From assembly GCA_030248195.1 (NCBI GenBank), contig JASAND010010818.1, positions 1 through 64,000 on the forward strand: DNA of 64,000 nt. Reading direction: 5' to 3'. The DNA is from Trissonchulus latispiculum. Lineage: Eukaryota; Nematoda; Enoplea; Enoplida; Ironidae. Each line of letters begins with the position of its first letter. The stretch's first letter is position 1. This document shows positions 35,326-47,815 of the stretch, piece by piece. A program made the translations under genes and the position numbers. The notes under the pieces are model-generated. The model did no database searches, had not been told where the DNA came from, and saw only the letters and a program-made list of their open reading frames with translations.

Positions 35326-36891
35326 CATGCCGTATGTTATTCCATTTTTGTTTGGTTGTTTTGTATTATACTTACTGTCCCCCTTCCCTCCCCCCCTGTC
35401 CCTCTTGACGGCGAGTGTTCCCCTGTTATACTATTTGTTTGATTGTTATTGTATTTCCCCATATGTGATATGGGTTGGCCCCTATGATTACATCTGGTTT
35501 GGACGTGCCTGGTTCGGTGTCTGGAAGGCTGGCGGCGATGGTCTTGGCTGAGCGGGCGCTTGATGCCGAGGGGCATCCGCCCAGTGGTCCGGAGGTTCTG
35601 GTCCGGTGATGTGGTATGGGATTTTTCCCTTGGTACTTTGGAACCTGAACTCTCTCCCGCAGCTTGGAGTTGTCCACGATTATTTTGAACTGTTTTAAGT
35701 CAAATTTTGTGATGTTTATTATGAACCCGGTTGTATGTCCCCCTACCTCGTCCGTCCCCCCTCCCCCTTTCCCCTTCTCTTACTAACTGTTGTTTCACTG
35801 TTTATATTTTTATGTCCTCTACACATTTAGCGTTAACCTTGGTTGGGTGGGGTCTTTGGTCATTGTTTGGGGTTTCTTCTCCGGGGGTAAAATTTTCTTA
35901 AAATTAATCTCTAAATTTCACTTTCCTGTTTTTATTTTTCCGAGATCTTATTTCCGGGTGGGGTGGTTCCCTCTAGCTTAGCTTGGCTGTTCTATATGTG
36001 TTGTATGTTACTCTATTTTTTCTTAATCTTTTCGGGTCTTTGTTTCTCTTAACATGGTGTTTGTTTCACTTTTCTTTCTAAAAATAGTCACGGGTTTACT
36101 TTAATTCAAAATTTCTTTATGCTTCCACTGCCATTATACCTGCCTTATTTTTGCCATGTCTACTTCGGGCAGCTATGCCAATTTTGCTTTATATTGTGCT
36201 TTATAATTTTGTGGCATTTATCAAAAAGATTCTACTATATTTTTGTATGTCGGGGCAGGCAGGTGCTCAGGAGAGACCACCTTTTTGAGTTTGAAATACT
36301 CTCCTTTCTGATTTATTTCGCTCCTCTGGAGCATTTGAAATTGAGTCTCCCCTCGAGTCTCGCTGTCTTCCCCCATAAGATCTGACTTCATATATGTGAA
36401 TTTCTTTTATAATTATTTCTTCATATTTCTATATATACTTGAAATTTTCTTCTACTTCATTTTTTCGAGCGCTTTTGTTGGCACTCGCTTTTGATTATAT
36501 TATTTCTATATTTTATGCTATTATAAATTTATATCTTCGGATTATCTCCTGTTTTGTAATGTGCGCTCTAGTCGCGGCTGAAGGGCTTGTCCCAATTTTC
36601 TATGTATTTGTATGTCGGCAAAGTCCGTTATATGTTGAATGTACCCCCGGTATGTTCCGGCGTAGTTTTACCCGTGTCTCGGCAAAACCCAAAATGTATA
36701 AATCATGGGGTCGAGTAATTCCCGGTATCCAAAGTGAACCGAGGAAACATTTTATCAATTTTTCCCATTTTTTCTAAAACGCTTTTTATCTATACTAGTA
36801 GCTATGGTACGTAGGCTAACGCAAATTTTAATACTAACCTATGTGCCTGGAGGCCGCGGCGAGGGCGCGCGTTTCAAAAGAGGGGATAATC
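35326..36891. other. Pyrimidine- and T-rich DNA between the direct repeats
   Basis: C/T- and G/T-rich sequence without a clear gene. A - strand frame at 35426-35677 (83 residues) has balanced composition (KLRERVQVPKYQGKNPIPHH) and could be an old coding remnant, but I recognise no family. Confidence 0.35.
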
Positions 36892-37102
36892 TGTAGAATA
36901 TTTCCTTGATTTTACCCTAAAACATTCAAAAGTGGATGCTAACTTTATGAAAAATCAATCTAAATTCTACTGCTGTGTACGGTCCAACGCCGTACATAGC
37001 TAATTCACTTTCTCTTTCATTTTGAGCGCAAATTCATTCAGTCTGGATTCAAACTTTGTTCAAATTGGTGGTTTGAGCGGATACGCTATTTTTCTCTTAC
37101 TG
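36892..37102. repeat. 211-bp direct repeat, copy 2
   Basis: Same sequence and orientation as 35050-35260. It is preceded by GCGGCGAGGGCGCGCG and CAAAAGAGGGG, which also occur near 33112. Confidence 0.75.
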
Positions 37103-37630
37103 TGTCAGTTGTTTGGGATTTTGGGGTTGGGGGTTACCACCTGACTTGGCTACTTGGTTAAGGTTTGTTTATGAGTTTTTGTCAAACTTTATAAATTTTA
37201 TTCAGTGCTTGCCCACCGTTTTCTATATCGTGTTAGTTTTATGAAAGTTAATTTTGAATTATGAAAATGCCATTTCGTGTTTGAACCGCTTGGATTTTGT
37301 ATTTTGCTGAAAGAAAACTCGTGTAAATTAGGGCTGTGTCGTTTATTCTTGGTAGGTTAGCGAATAAGTAGGGAGTATCAGACATATTACACACTCTTAT
37401 ACGAACCTTTAATCTTTATTGAAATCAAATTATTTACTGAGAATTTCATAATTCTACACCAGGATGTGTTCAGCAGGAAGTCTGCTGGTTCGGCCGGTGG
37501 AATTCAAACCATGGCTGGATGGTCCTGGAGCTTCTATCGGCCGAAGACGTCTTTGGGATTCCGGCCTTGGCTTTGGTAGTCACCGCCTGTTCCAGCAGAT
37601 TTCCACTGAATCGGGTTGTAAACGTTTCAT

Positions 37631-38346
37631 CAAGAGTGCATAATTGCACTATATATAAGAAGAAGAGTAAGCCACTAGAGGGCTCCTCCTCTTGGCATTG
37701 CGTAACGGTGCACCGACCACAATACGCGAATGTTTCCCCGTTTGGTGGGGGGAAGCAGCTCTCTTCGACAAAGCATACCCCCCCCTCCGTTTGGTGTGGG
37801 GGGGTAGCAAAAAAGAGGTCCCCGTTTGGTGGGGGGGTAGCCAACAGCCAATCAGATTGCAGAGAACCCTCCCCGTTTGGTGGGGGGGGTAGAGCAGAGG
37901 ATTAGTTTTTGTTCTATTCGCAAAAGGGTCCCCGTTTGGGGGGGGGGTAGCAAAGAGAGGTCCCCGTTTGGTGGGGGGGTATGCAAAAGGGGTCCCCGTT
38001 TGGTGGGGGGTATGCAAAAGGGTCCCCGTTTGGGGGGGGGTCGCCAACAGCCAATCAGATTTATCCAATCTTAGCCTGACTTGGCGACCCCCCCCCCAAA
38101 CGGGGACCCCATTTGCCTACCCCCCCACCAAACGGGGACCCCTTTTGCATACCCCCCCACCAAACGGGGACCCCTTTTGCCTGTTCCCCCACCAAATGGG
38201 GAGGGGGTATGCTTGTCGACCCCCCCACCAAGCGGGGGAACATTCGCGTATTGTGGTCGGAGCACCGTTACGGAATGCCAAGAAGAGAAGCCCTCTAGTG
38301 GCTTACTCTTCTTCTATAATATAAAGGAATAAATTATGAACTCTTG
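37631..38346. mobile_element. Foldback element with G/C-rich tandem repeats, copy 2
   Basis: Second copy of the 7008-7669 family: same long inverted ends (CAAGAGTGCATAATTGCAC, then the AGTAAGCCACTAGAGGG region) and about a dozen CCCCGTTTGGTGGGGGG units converging on a centre (GGTCGCCAACAGCCAATCAG on one side and TGACTTGGCGACC on the other). The 7-bp GTTTCAT flanks both ends (37624-37630 and 38347-38353). This duplication differs from that of copy 1, so both are true insertions. The last 30 bp of the right end are diverged. Confidence 0.87.
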
Positions 38347-38353
38347 GTTTCAT

Positions 38354-39518
38354 TTATAAGTTTTTGCATTTGATTTAAAATTAGATTATTTAAATATTTA
38401 TTATTTGAACATTCACATGGTTTTCTTTTGATAGGGAACTGTCAGTAATACTTATCCCAGGACCAGGATTCCTGGGGTTCGGATTTCTGCATATTTCCCT
38501 CCTCAAATTCATGAGTAGGAACAGTTTAGTAGGTTAGTGTTGTGTAGCTTTTTTGTTGTTCACTGTGTTTCAAAATGTTGTCGGTGCACACATTTATATT
38601 TGTTCTTTGCTCTAGTTTTCTCCCTATCCTCCCTCCCTGGTGAGCCTGCGTTTCCCCATTTTGCGCTTTGACCGGGTTGATTGGTTCTATGGTTGGCTCG
38701 GGTGGGTTTTGCCGGCATGGATTTGCTCCAGCTGTGCTGTGTGTTTTGGTGGTGATGGGTGGTTGGTTCTGGTTGGTTGTTTTAGCCTGGGTCCCTGCGC
38801 TATTTCGCTTATTGGGGGCTCTAGCCCGGAGGCGGGCGGCTCCCGGGGCACGGGTGGGGGCCCAGTAGTGGTTACCTTCGGGTCACTGGTTTTATTAGTT
38901 AGAGGTGAACGGTCTGGCAGTCGGAATTAGAACTTCGTTTTTGGGTTTTGGGGTTGTATGGGTGGTGCTGGTGTTGGTCTGGGGCCAGTTATGGCGTTGG
39001 TGTTTGGTGGCCATTTGTGGCGCTTTGAATATTGGACATTGACCCTTTTCCCCGGCGTCTGGCTCACTGTTCCCTCGTTTCCGGTTGTGTTTTCTTATAC
39101 GGTTGCTTGTTGTTCCGCTATATCAAATAGGGGTTGGGTAGGAATTTGTGCTTTGCTTTTGGGTTATGCGTGGGTGATGGAAGCCGGCTAAAATTTGGAT
39201 TAAACTTCGGACTATTACTTCTTTGTGTAGGGGGTTTCGGATTCTGGGGTTTTCATTGGGGATGGGTGCTCGCAAGATTGGCTAGGCCATTGTACGGTAC
39301 TATGTTATTCTTTTTCAGTTTCATATTTGCTATGCGGTTGTTACTTTTTTGGGTTTAAGTGAATTTATTTTCAAAAAGTTCCGTCCGAGGTTTGGGAATC
39401 TTCGCCGAAGGTTCCGGAGTATTGTTCTGAAGTTTCAAATTAGTGTTTGTTCAAAATTTTAGCCTTGCTTTGGTGAAGGTGCTTCCTCGTTGCGGTCATC
39501 ATTTGCTGTCCTGCACAA
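38354..39518. other. G/T-rich DNA, no gene supported
   Basis: Frames at 38640-39358 are Gly/Trp/Leu/Val-rich products of G/T-rich DNA and match nothing I know. Possibly retroelement untranslated sequence. Confidence 0.4.

Positions 39519-39607
<89 letters not shown>
39519..39607. repeat. Long AT microsatellite
   Basis: An almost pure (AT)n run of about 85 bp, the longest simple repeat in the window. Confidence 0.95.
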
Positions 39608-39610
<3 letters not shown>

Positions 39611-40439
39611 TTGTGTCTTGTGTTTACCGGTTGTTTGCCGATTTTTGACACTTAGACAGTATTTGCATAGCTATAATTATATTCATTCAAAAGATCTTTT
39701 TGAGCGCAACATGTTTGCTTTTTGAAGCACTTTTCTAGCTTTTTTCTGCACTGAGATACAGCTGATTTTATTATTTTGGGATTGAAAACTTATCGTTTTC
39801 GCTGAAATCAAATAATCCGCCATTTCTTGAGTCACGCAAGCCGTAAAATTAAACTAAGTGTGTCAATTTGAAGGTCTCACCAAGGCCGATTATTTCTGGG
39901 GTTGTAATCTTCTAAATGCTATCCCGTACGCTGCTATCATAAAAATGTAGTTTTTGCAAAGCATGACCATTTTTTTCCAGCGATTGTGCAGCATTTACTA
40001 TACTAGCTAGAGGGTTGCCACTGACTAAACGTGTTTTACACAAAAATAGTCAGGACCCGTTTTTAGTTGCCCCGATAGCATCTTTATAGCCAAAGTGGTC
40101 CCTTGCCAAAGCTGGGAAAAGTAGGCAAAATTCAGGTTGCGCATATATTTTAGTTAATTTCTTTATAACGAAGAGCAGTATAATAATTAAAAAAGGGTCT
40201 CCAGCTATTTGATAGCGGAATCGAATGATGTGGCCGACGTCTCACGAAAAATTTACTTTTGTCTGCAAAAAATCTGAAAAATTAAGTTACATGCAGTGAA
40301 ATAATTTCCGACAACTAAAGCTAGTTTCACTGTATTCATTAGAAAGAGAAAATGTTAAGCTCCATTTCGAAATAAAAGTGGCTTCAAATAATGAATGAGT
40401 AATAAGTGTTCAATCTTGATGTCTCCAAAAGGAATCGCC

Positions 40440-41045
40440 ACCTTAAATAGCAGCTAACCTAATTTCCATAAATTACAGTTTGCAAAAAAGTGCCCTTTAC
40501 TAGCCCTGTGTTGAATATAGGGTCCCGATGTGGTGAAATAGAGCAATTACACAATAAACATAGCGAAATCTCATTTTATACATTCCTGCTTCAGCAGGAA
40601 TAATAAAAAATTACATCTCCCTCCTCCATTCTCAGTCTTTTTTCAACATATGACAAGAAATAGTCTTGTATAAGATCCACATAGAAATGTATGGGGTTTT
40701 TATTTCTGTAGTACTGTCCAAGTAAAATTCTTTTTCACTTCAGTTAAGCTGAATTGGAATTCTATCACTTTTGTCCCTAAATGCGCCAAAGCTAGCTCCT
40801 AAGCTGTACTGATGCGCTCAAATACATGCAACAGTTTAGATTGCTGACAGTTGACAACTACGAGAAGACCACAATTTCAATTGTTTAAATAGCTGCTAAT
40901 CTAATTTGCATAAAAAGTAACTTCCGCTATGCCTATACTAGCCCTGTGTTGAAGATAGGGCCCCGCAGTGGAAAAATAGATAAAGCACCGACTAAATATA
41001 GTCAAACTTCATTTTATACAGTTTTGCTCCAGCAGGAATAAAATG
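40440..41045. repeat. Pair of about 160-bp direct repeats
   Basis: 40445-40610 and 40890-41035 share AAATAGC(A/T)GCTAA, ACTAGCCCTGTGTTGAA, ATAGGG(T/C)CCCG and CATTTTATACA followed by a TGCT(T/C)CAGCAGGAATAA block. They are diverged direct copies about 440 bp apart. The element is unknown. Confidence 0.6.
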
Positions 41046-41244
41046 CTGCTTTCTGCTAATTAGCAGAATTGCTTCATTTTCACATTGTGTTCACATAACC
41101 TATTATATAACTCTCCTTGAAATCCTTTTTCTCGCACTGCGCCGGCGTTTCCTTCTAGTGCGCTTTCCGTGCTCTTGCCTAACGATTTGTACGCCATTCC
41201 ATTCCACTATTGTTGATATCTCTTTCATGCCGACTGAAGACGAT

Positions 41245-42649
41245 TTAAGAAGGGGGGGCTACGAATTTCACTAAAAGTTCTATGTTGGCAAAGCTAGCTA
41301 GTCTTTTAACCACATAATAGTATTAGGTTTAGTGTAAAACAGTTTAAAGTTTGAAAGAATTCCATACAGCGTAGCGTCCTGTGGAGCCATCAGAAGTTGG
41401 TGTTGTCGGTCCATAGCTCGACATGACACGTACACAGACTTCGCCGCACCATGTGTGCAAGGCATGTGTGCACTATGTGCAAGGCACAGTACCCAAATTT
41501 TCAGGAATTAGTTCTGACATATAGTGCTTTGATATCATTTAAAATAATCTCTAGACTATTGCCCACTTTTCTGTGCGATACGATCAAAATGCGAAAAATT
41601 GGGTGTTGGAGGTTTATACGGGTGGTGGTTAACTAAACTAAATGAGCTGTGTTTACCAAATAAACCCAACTTTGCTGCAATTAATACTCCAAGTATCTGT
41701 CTTAACTTTTGTATAAATGACGTGAATTCGTTAATCCCCGCGTTCGCTGTGCTAGATTACATTATCGATATTGTAGCTGTTATTTGGTTCCATTTCGTAG
41801 ATGTGAGTCAATTACTCCGCAGTACTGTGGTAGAATCGGTTGAAACTTTGCGCATTACAGGACAGTGAGTGTACCAGGATGTGCTGTAAGCTAGGTCACT
41901 AAACCTCGCTTCAATGTTTAGAAAGGCTAGATTGATTTCTCGAAGTATGGATGGCGATCGCTCCAAAAAGCTCTAAGACAGTTGTAAGCGCATACTGAAC
42001 GAAGGAAGCGCCACATTGATTTGATATTCGGATTCAGCAGGTCAATAACACCTATAAGCACCCTTTCGGCAAAATCGGAGACAAAAAATTGTTTGACCCC
42101 ATTTTTACTGCACTTAGCTAGTTTTTCAGGCCTAAAAATAAGGGTTATTTCTTAACAAAAAGTTTGCTAGCACACTAACCAGAAAACCAAAGTCTTTGAA
42201 ACTCACAGACAGTTTGCCCCTATTAGGGCCTAGTATTTGGTAAAAAACTGGGGTAGGCTAGGGGCTGTCAATTTTATGAGATCGAAAACGACGCACGGTC
42301 ACCTCGCAACTTTTTGCCAAATTTCAAACTTTGAGCTGTTATAGCTGAAGAAGGAAGCAACGTTCGGAAGCCGGAATACTTTTAATATTTAGCACTGGTA
42401 ACAGTCAGCCTTTATGTCTGAAAGTTTCAGAATTGGTCAAACCGTTAATCCACCAGAGCTGAAAAAACCCTTTTTGAAAATTCCCATTTTCGCGCCATAA
42501 TTGGTATTGGCGTCCTGCCAAAACGGTGTATATGAGATATATTGTTGCTCACCTTAAACTTATTTACTTTGATATGTTGGCTAACGTTGGGGGGAAAAGT
42601 AGCTCTCTCCGACGATGTCGTGCCTAACCGTTCGTAGCCCCCCCCTTAA
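41245..42649. mobile_element. TTAA-flanked element 2
   Basis: TTAA at 41245-41248, then GAAGGGGGGGCTACGAA; the right end is TTCGTAGCCCCCCCC then TTAA at 42646-42649. 1.4 kb, non-coding. The right TTAA is also the left TTAA of the next element. Confidence 0.72.
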
Positions 42650-43651
42650 GGTGCTGGTATCGCTTTGTGTAAATTCGACCCTACAAGCTCCAATTCTTTA
42701 TCAAAGTGGATGAAACTTTCCAAATACCCTATTTTCGTGCTCTTTAACATTCTGGGACCAGTCCCGGATTTTTAGGTTTAAAGATAAGAAAGTTTTGGTT
42801 TTTGCCCTTATTCTCTCAGTACATAGTCGCTACACCGGATTGGTTGTTATGGCTGGAAAGAAGGCACCAAAATGAACATTTTTGCTTTTACAACTTTTGA
42901 GCTACCTCTAGTGGTTAAGGCAGTATAAGCCAAAAACGATTTTTGGGGTCAAAAAATGACCATTTTTGACGAAATCAGTTTTTTCAAAATTACTGCCAAA
43001 TCTTACAGACAATTTCGGCTTATTTATACTCAATCGATACACCGTCCAAGTGTGCATTTTATCAATACCTATTCGCTAGAGTTAGTTGCTTTAAGCTAGG
43101 GAATTCGCCGAAAAACCATTTTGGCAAAATTGCGATTATTTTGTTTTGAACATTGATTTCTCAAAAACTGTCCAATGGATTCGCGTGATTTGGGGCTGAA
43201 TGAAAATTCGCCCTATTGCGGAGGGACATTTTTCTTGGTTTGAGCTAAAACATCTCCAGGTGTGAGAAAACTGAACTGAATGTTGCGAAATTTCGTGTCA
43301 TCGCGCATTTGCCGGATTTTCTGGAGTACTGAGACTTGTTGAGCCAAATCCAAAAAAATGTCCCTCGGCCCACATGTCCTTCATATCATGGCACAAGAAA
43401 AAATTTTGGCCGATTCTACAGTTTTGAGAAATCGATGTTCAAAAATTTTTGGTCTGTATTCAGTCTATCAGATGTCAGTATGTCAAAAAATTTCAGCTAG
43501 TGTTTTGCTAATTTTGCTAGTTTCGTAAGCTCATGTTAATGTACAGACTATAAGCTTTAAAACGATGTATAAAGCTCTTTCCAACTCCCAAAATTGCGAA
43601 AGTTATAGCGTTTCGAAAAATGCACAGCACAAAAGGATACCAGCAACTTAA
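42646..43651. mobile_element. TTAA-flanked element 3
   Basis: TTAA (42646-42649), then GGTGCTGGTATCGCTTT; right end AAAGGATACCAGCAAC then... TTAA region at 43648-43651 (written CTTAAG). About 1 kb, non-coding, with several TTTTTGA/AAAAATTTT stretches. Its ends differ from those of elements 1 and 2, so it is a separate family with the same target. Confidence 0.72.
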
Positions 43652-43689
43652 GTCAGCAGACTGCCACAATAGCTGGTCCGAGTGCGGGA

Positions 43690-45950
43690 TTGACAGTGGA
43701 CGAAATCGTTTGTTAGGTTCAGTCAGTAAATTCCCGACCTTGTTACTAGGTTTCGACAGTAAAATCTCCTCTCCTAGAAGGTAAGGGTTTACAATATCAA
43801 GCTGATACTTTAACTCAAGTTGACAACATTGTTGACCCATTGTTTGACAACCATTTAGTTTTCAGCGTTAGTTCTAATTCAGGCACCGTTGATGGAGATT
43901 TGATTTTGCAATCACTCCGAACTGCCAAGAAACTTATTGGATTAATCTCTTGAAAATCTCTGATCAGAGTGGCTGGGACGCTGTGAAGCTTTATCAATGT
44001 GCTGCAGACATTGGCACCGACGCTGCCGATAGCAGTTGGTCCTTTGGCCTTTATATTTTTGTTCATTCCAGCTTCCCTTCTTTTTTCTTATTTCCCTCTT
44101 GTGATTGTTTTTATATGCCGGCAATGCATTTTTTATGCTTTTTTTCTAATCTTAGAACGCATTCACAACGCCAAATCACAATGAAGCCGACGCAGAGCTA
44201 GTGTCCGTTTCTCACCGACCTACCATTGGGCCTCCCCATACCGTTCGATGGCGCCTCGCTCCCCCAGCCAAGCGCCCAAGCCTTTATTCCCCGGAATGCC
44301 CACGAAAGAAATGGCGTCTTTTAGCAATTCCTTCAATTCCCGAAACCTGTATCTCTGTTTCAACTGCGTACGCTTTGGCCACGGGGCCCAGGAGTGTGGA
44401 TACCAGCCCGGCAGTGAACCCACCGAACCGCAACCCAAATGATCTACCGGAAGCCGGAAGCCTTGTCTATAGAAGAAAAGGTTCTTTGAGATCACATTTT
44501 TATAAGTGGCAAGGCATCAAGGAGAACAGTTTTGTTTTGGATATGGTTAAAAACGGACTCTGTCTCCCTTTCATTTCTGCCCCCTCCAAAAGCTCATTTC
44601 TCAAATAATCAGCATTTCAGCATTCTGATTCTGATCTTATATTAACTTCGACATGATTTTGCTAAAGAAGTTGCTTTTCCTCCTCATATAATCAGTCCTT
44701 TATCTTTTCGGTTTTCCAGCAATAAACTTCGTTTCATTCTTGATTTGGGATATCTAAACTAGTATATTTAAAGCCCAAATTTTAAACTTGACGATTTACG
44801 TGCTGCCCATTCTTTTGTCTGTCAAAACGGTTTTCTTTGTATTTTTCATTATATTGGGTTACCATCATTTACATGTCCGCCCCAAGCATCAAAAATTTAT
44901 TGGCTTTTCCTGGGAGCATGAATGGAGCATATTTTCTTTTTGCCGTACTTCCGTTTGGCCTCTGTTTAGGCCCTTTTCTGTTCCCAAAACTACTAAGACC
45001 AATTATAGCATATTGGAGACTATGACACAACTAGTACTGAGTCTGTTTTGTAGGCGTACTCTGTCTGAATTGGATTTCCGCGAAAATGAAAAATGCCTTT
45101 GAGAACCACGGCAAACAGAGATATTTTTGGGTTCTATTATAAATCTGTGTGAATTCTGTTTGCAAATTCCTGAAATGAAACAAATTTAAATATCGTGACA
45201 ATATTGTTAACTTATGCGATATAATTATACGAACAGTCCTGTTCTGTCAGGCAATTATGACGTGTCACCGTTCACATTGTCGCACCACTTCGTCGCCTGA
45301 TGACCAGGTTCATCTATCAATCTATTGTCGCAGCTCGCAGTTGGGATTCCAATCAGCCTTTATCCCCCATTCGTAATGCAAGAATTACAGTTTTAGAAAA
45401 CCACGCTTCCAGTTTTTCCCAAAACGAAGCTTTTGCAATATAAAATTCCTGAAGTCCTCGTTTGGACAGAAGCCAATCATACCGGGCAGCCGCCTTTTTG
45501 CTTAGGAACAGCATTCAGTCTGCTTGTGTCATGAATTGGACTGCTACTCAAGAAGCCATGTTTTCTACTTTTCGCGAGTTCAGGGCAATTGAACTTGGCC
45601 TAGTGCAAAGCTTCACCTCCACAATATCGCCCTCCGAATTAACCATTTTTGTCTTAAACACAGTATAAAACTTGAACTTGAATGGATACCTCGTGATAAA
45701 AGCCTCCAGGCTGATTTCCTCAGGAGATGTTCAGGCTGGGATGACTGGGAAGTCGCCCCATGGCTTTTCATGTTCTTAGTACTCGCTTCGGACCTTACAC
45801 TGTTGACCGTTTCGCTTGGAGCGTTAACACTAAACTCCCCCTACTCCCCCTGTTCAATTCTCGTTGTTGGGACCACGGTTGCGAGAACGTGGACGCTTTT
45901 AGTATTTGTAACAGAGCAGCCTAGGGTCAGTAGCAGAAACACTCACGCCT
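43690..45950 (+). pseudogene. Decayed DIRS-type (tyrosine-recombinase) retrotransposon
   Basis: Pieces in several frames follow DIRS order. A gag-like segment lies at 43760-43950. A CCHC knuckle, CFNCVRFGHGAQEC, is at 44353-44394. A pre-RT block (SLRSHFYKWQGIKEN, FVLDMVKNGLCLPF) is at about 44480-44580. RT pieces follow: a LGYHHLHV block and LPFGLCLGPFLFPKLLRP at 44850-45010. An RNase H end with WIPRDKSLQAD and DDWEVAPW is at 45680-45765. The block FGPYTVDRFAW and CENVDAFS, typical of DIRS, comes next (45780-45905). At least four frame breaks and stops show it is dead. The tyrosine recombinase itself was not found. Family: DIRS elements integrate through a recombinase rather than a DDE integrase. 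Confidence 0.72.
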
Positions 45951-46828
45951 GATGATTTATTGGGTGAACAGGGTTTCCCTCGGGAAACAAGGGGTAATTT
46001 AACATTACTTGTGCAGAGTAGGGTTGTCCTGCTGTGAGGTTACGTGCGTATCCTCTATAGAATAAACTACTCTATCGAACCTCAGTAAAGATTGCTAGAT
46101 TCGAGTTCAGTGTGTGATGTCTAGGTTTTAGTCTAATCAGAGAAAAAAAAAGCGAGTATGTGTCGTGAATACTAAAATTAGTCCTACGCGACCGCTGCCT
46201 ATTCTAAAAATAGCCACTGAACAATTTACTTTTCGACTACAAAATATGGAACGGACCAATTTCGGAGAAAAGACATAAACACAGTATAAACAAAGAACAG
46301 CAGAGAACGAGGGGAGAGCGTTACCCTCTCCCCAACACTACACCTCTAAACCACTTACGGGACCCACAAAACATAGCAAAATTAGCAACCACTGACAAGC
46401 CAACGACTGCCCGACGCAACTAACACACCCTAACTGACCAAAAACTACCCTTACACTCTCTTTTATATGCTTTGTGCTAGTGGCGTAGCTAGCCCAAAAA
46501 GAAATCATCTTTATCATTCATGAACAGAACAAAATGTCAAAATAGCTCAACATTGAATAACTTCGTCATACAAAATCTACTTTAGCAACACAATCGTGAA
46601 GATAACACCAACGTTCAATTTACTGCTGCGCTGTTGCGTAGTTAATTGTCAGTGGGCAATATCCCACACTGCATGTAGGCGAGTACATTAAGCAGTACCA
46701 CTCTGTTTTCAGTCCGAGCAACGTCTGCTAACTAAACCCTTCATACCCGTAGTAAGACGCTAGGAGTCTACATAGCACTCTCCCATTTAGCTATTTCAGA
46801 CCAGTTGTATAGCACGCAACTGGTTACA

Positions 46829-46846
46829 TTGGCGCCGAAACCGGCT
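46829..46846 (+). other. Primer-binding site of the + strand Ty3-type element
   Basis: TGGCGCCGAAACCGGC directly follows a sequence ending TTACA, as expected for a 5' LTR end (46828) followed by a tRNA-primed TGG site. The 5' LTR would lie within about 46000-46828, but its left edge and a 3' LTR copy were not found. Confidence 0.5.
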
Positions 46847-47056
46847 ATCAGGACCTTTTCTCGTCTTAACCCGTAGGCACCGTCAACGTGAAACCTCGAT
46901 CTCAGAGTTCCCCCTTAGCTCTTCTGAAGAAACTGCCACCACATCGTCACCAGACGGATCCGTTGTTAGGAGCCGTACCCTGAGTAGTGACTTTACCGAT
47001 CCTCCGGAAGAGTATTTTTTCACGATCTCCTACTTGGAGAGTCGTGGAACAAAAGT

Positions 47057-47815
47057 TTGTACCAGTTGACGGGAGCAATGCCTGACGGTCCAGCACCAGA
47101 TGCTAAAGCCGTAAAGGATCAAAATCTTATTGATCCCAAGCTAATACCCGTCTTTAAAGGCGAAATTTCAGATGACTTTGAAGATTTTATTAGCTACTTT
47201 GATAGGGTAGCCCTTGTAAACCAGTGGTTTGACTCTTTCAATTATGCTCCCTGGATACCTACAGGGCTACGCTGCAGACCTCTGGACTGCCTTGCCCGCC
47301 GCTGTTCAGGGCTCATGGTCCAGTGTAGTTCCGGTCCTTAAGGAAATCTTATCAGGAAAGTCGACGAGCGTGCATAGTTCCGAATTACATCGTCGAGTGC
47401 AAAAACCTACTGAGAGCGTAGAAGAGTTCGCCAGGGCGATTCAAAAACTAGCTAGGAAGGCATATGATGACTCCCTTAAGCGAAGTTCACGTGACAAGCT
47501 AATGCGTGAAATTTTTCTGAATGGTTTGAGATCTTCCATCCGAAGATTCATAGTGGGTTCCCGGCCTTCTAGTATCGAGGATGCCGTTGCGCGAGCCAAA
47601 GAACAGGAAGGGTACGAGGAGCTGGAGAAGCAGTCGTCCTCCGGCTCTGTTGGAGCCATATCCTTTAGGGACTACCCAAGTAGCCCTGATCGAAGTAGAG
47701 AAGGAAGTGGCAGTAGGGAACCATTTGCAGTACGGGAACTGACGGAACAGTTGAGGGAACAGATGAAATTGATGAAGGAACAACAAGACCTGTCTAGGGA
47801 ACAAAGCCGACGGAA
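47057..47815 (+). pseudogene. Ty3-type gag, frameshifted
   Basis: The first frame (47057-47225) has VFKGEISDDFEDFISYFDRV; after a frame break near 47225 the rest continues from about 47229 with GYLQGYAADLWTALP, ESVEEFARAIQKLARKAY and LRSSIRRFIVG. This is the helical capsid-like gag domain of Ty3-group elements. The tail is Glu/Gln-rich (EQLREQMKLMKEQQ). No zinc knuckle is left: at about 47815 the sequence jumps straight into reverse transcriptase. Confidence 0.75.

Noticed and set aside
36439..36777. 112-residue + strand frame with cysteines
   Set aside because: T-rich, no recognisable motif, no splice or start support.
37649..38068. 139-residue - strand frame rich in PPHQTGTPF repeats, and similar frames at 7026-7433
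   Set aside because: Translations of the G/C-rich foldback repeat; repeat length and phase explain them.
38640..39358. Several Trp/Gly/Leu-rich + strand frames that look like membrane proteins
   Set aside because: Composition follows from G/T-rich DNA; no family, start context or exon structure.
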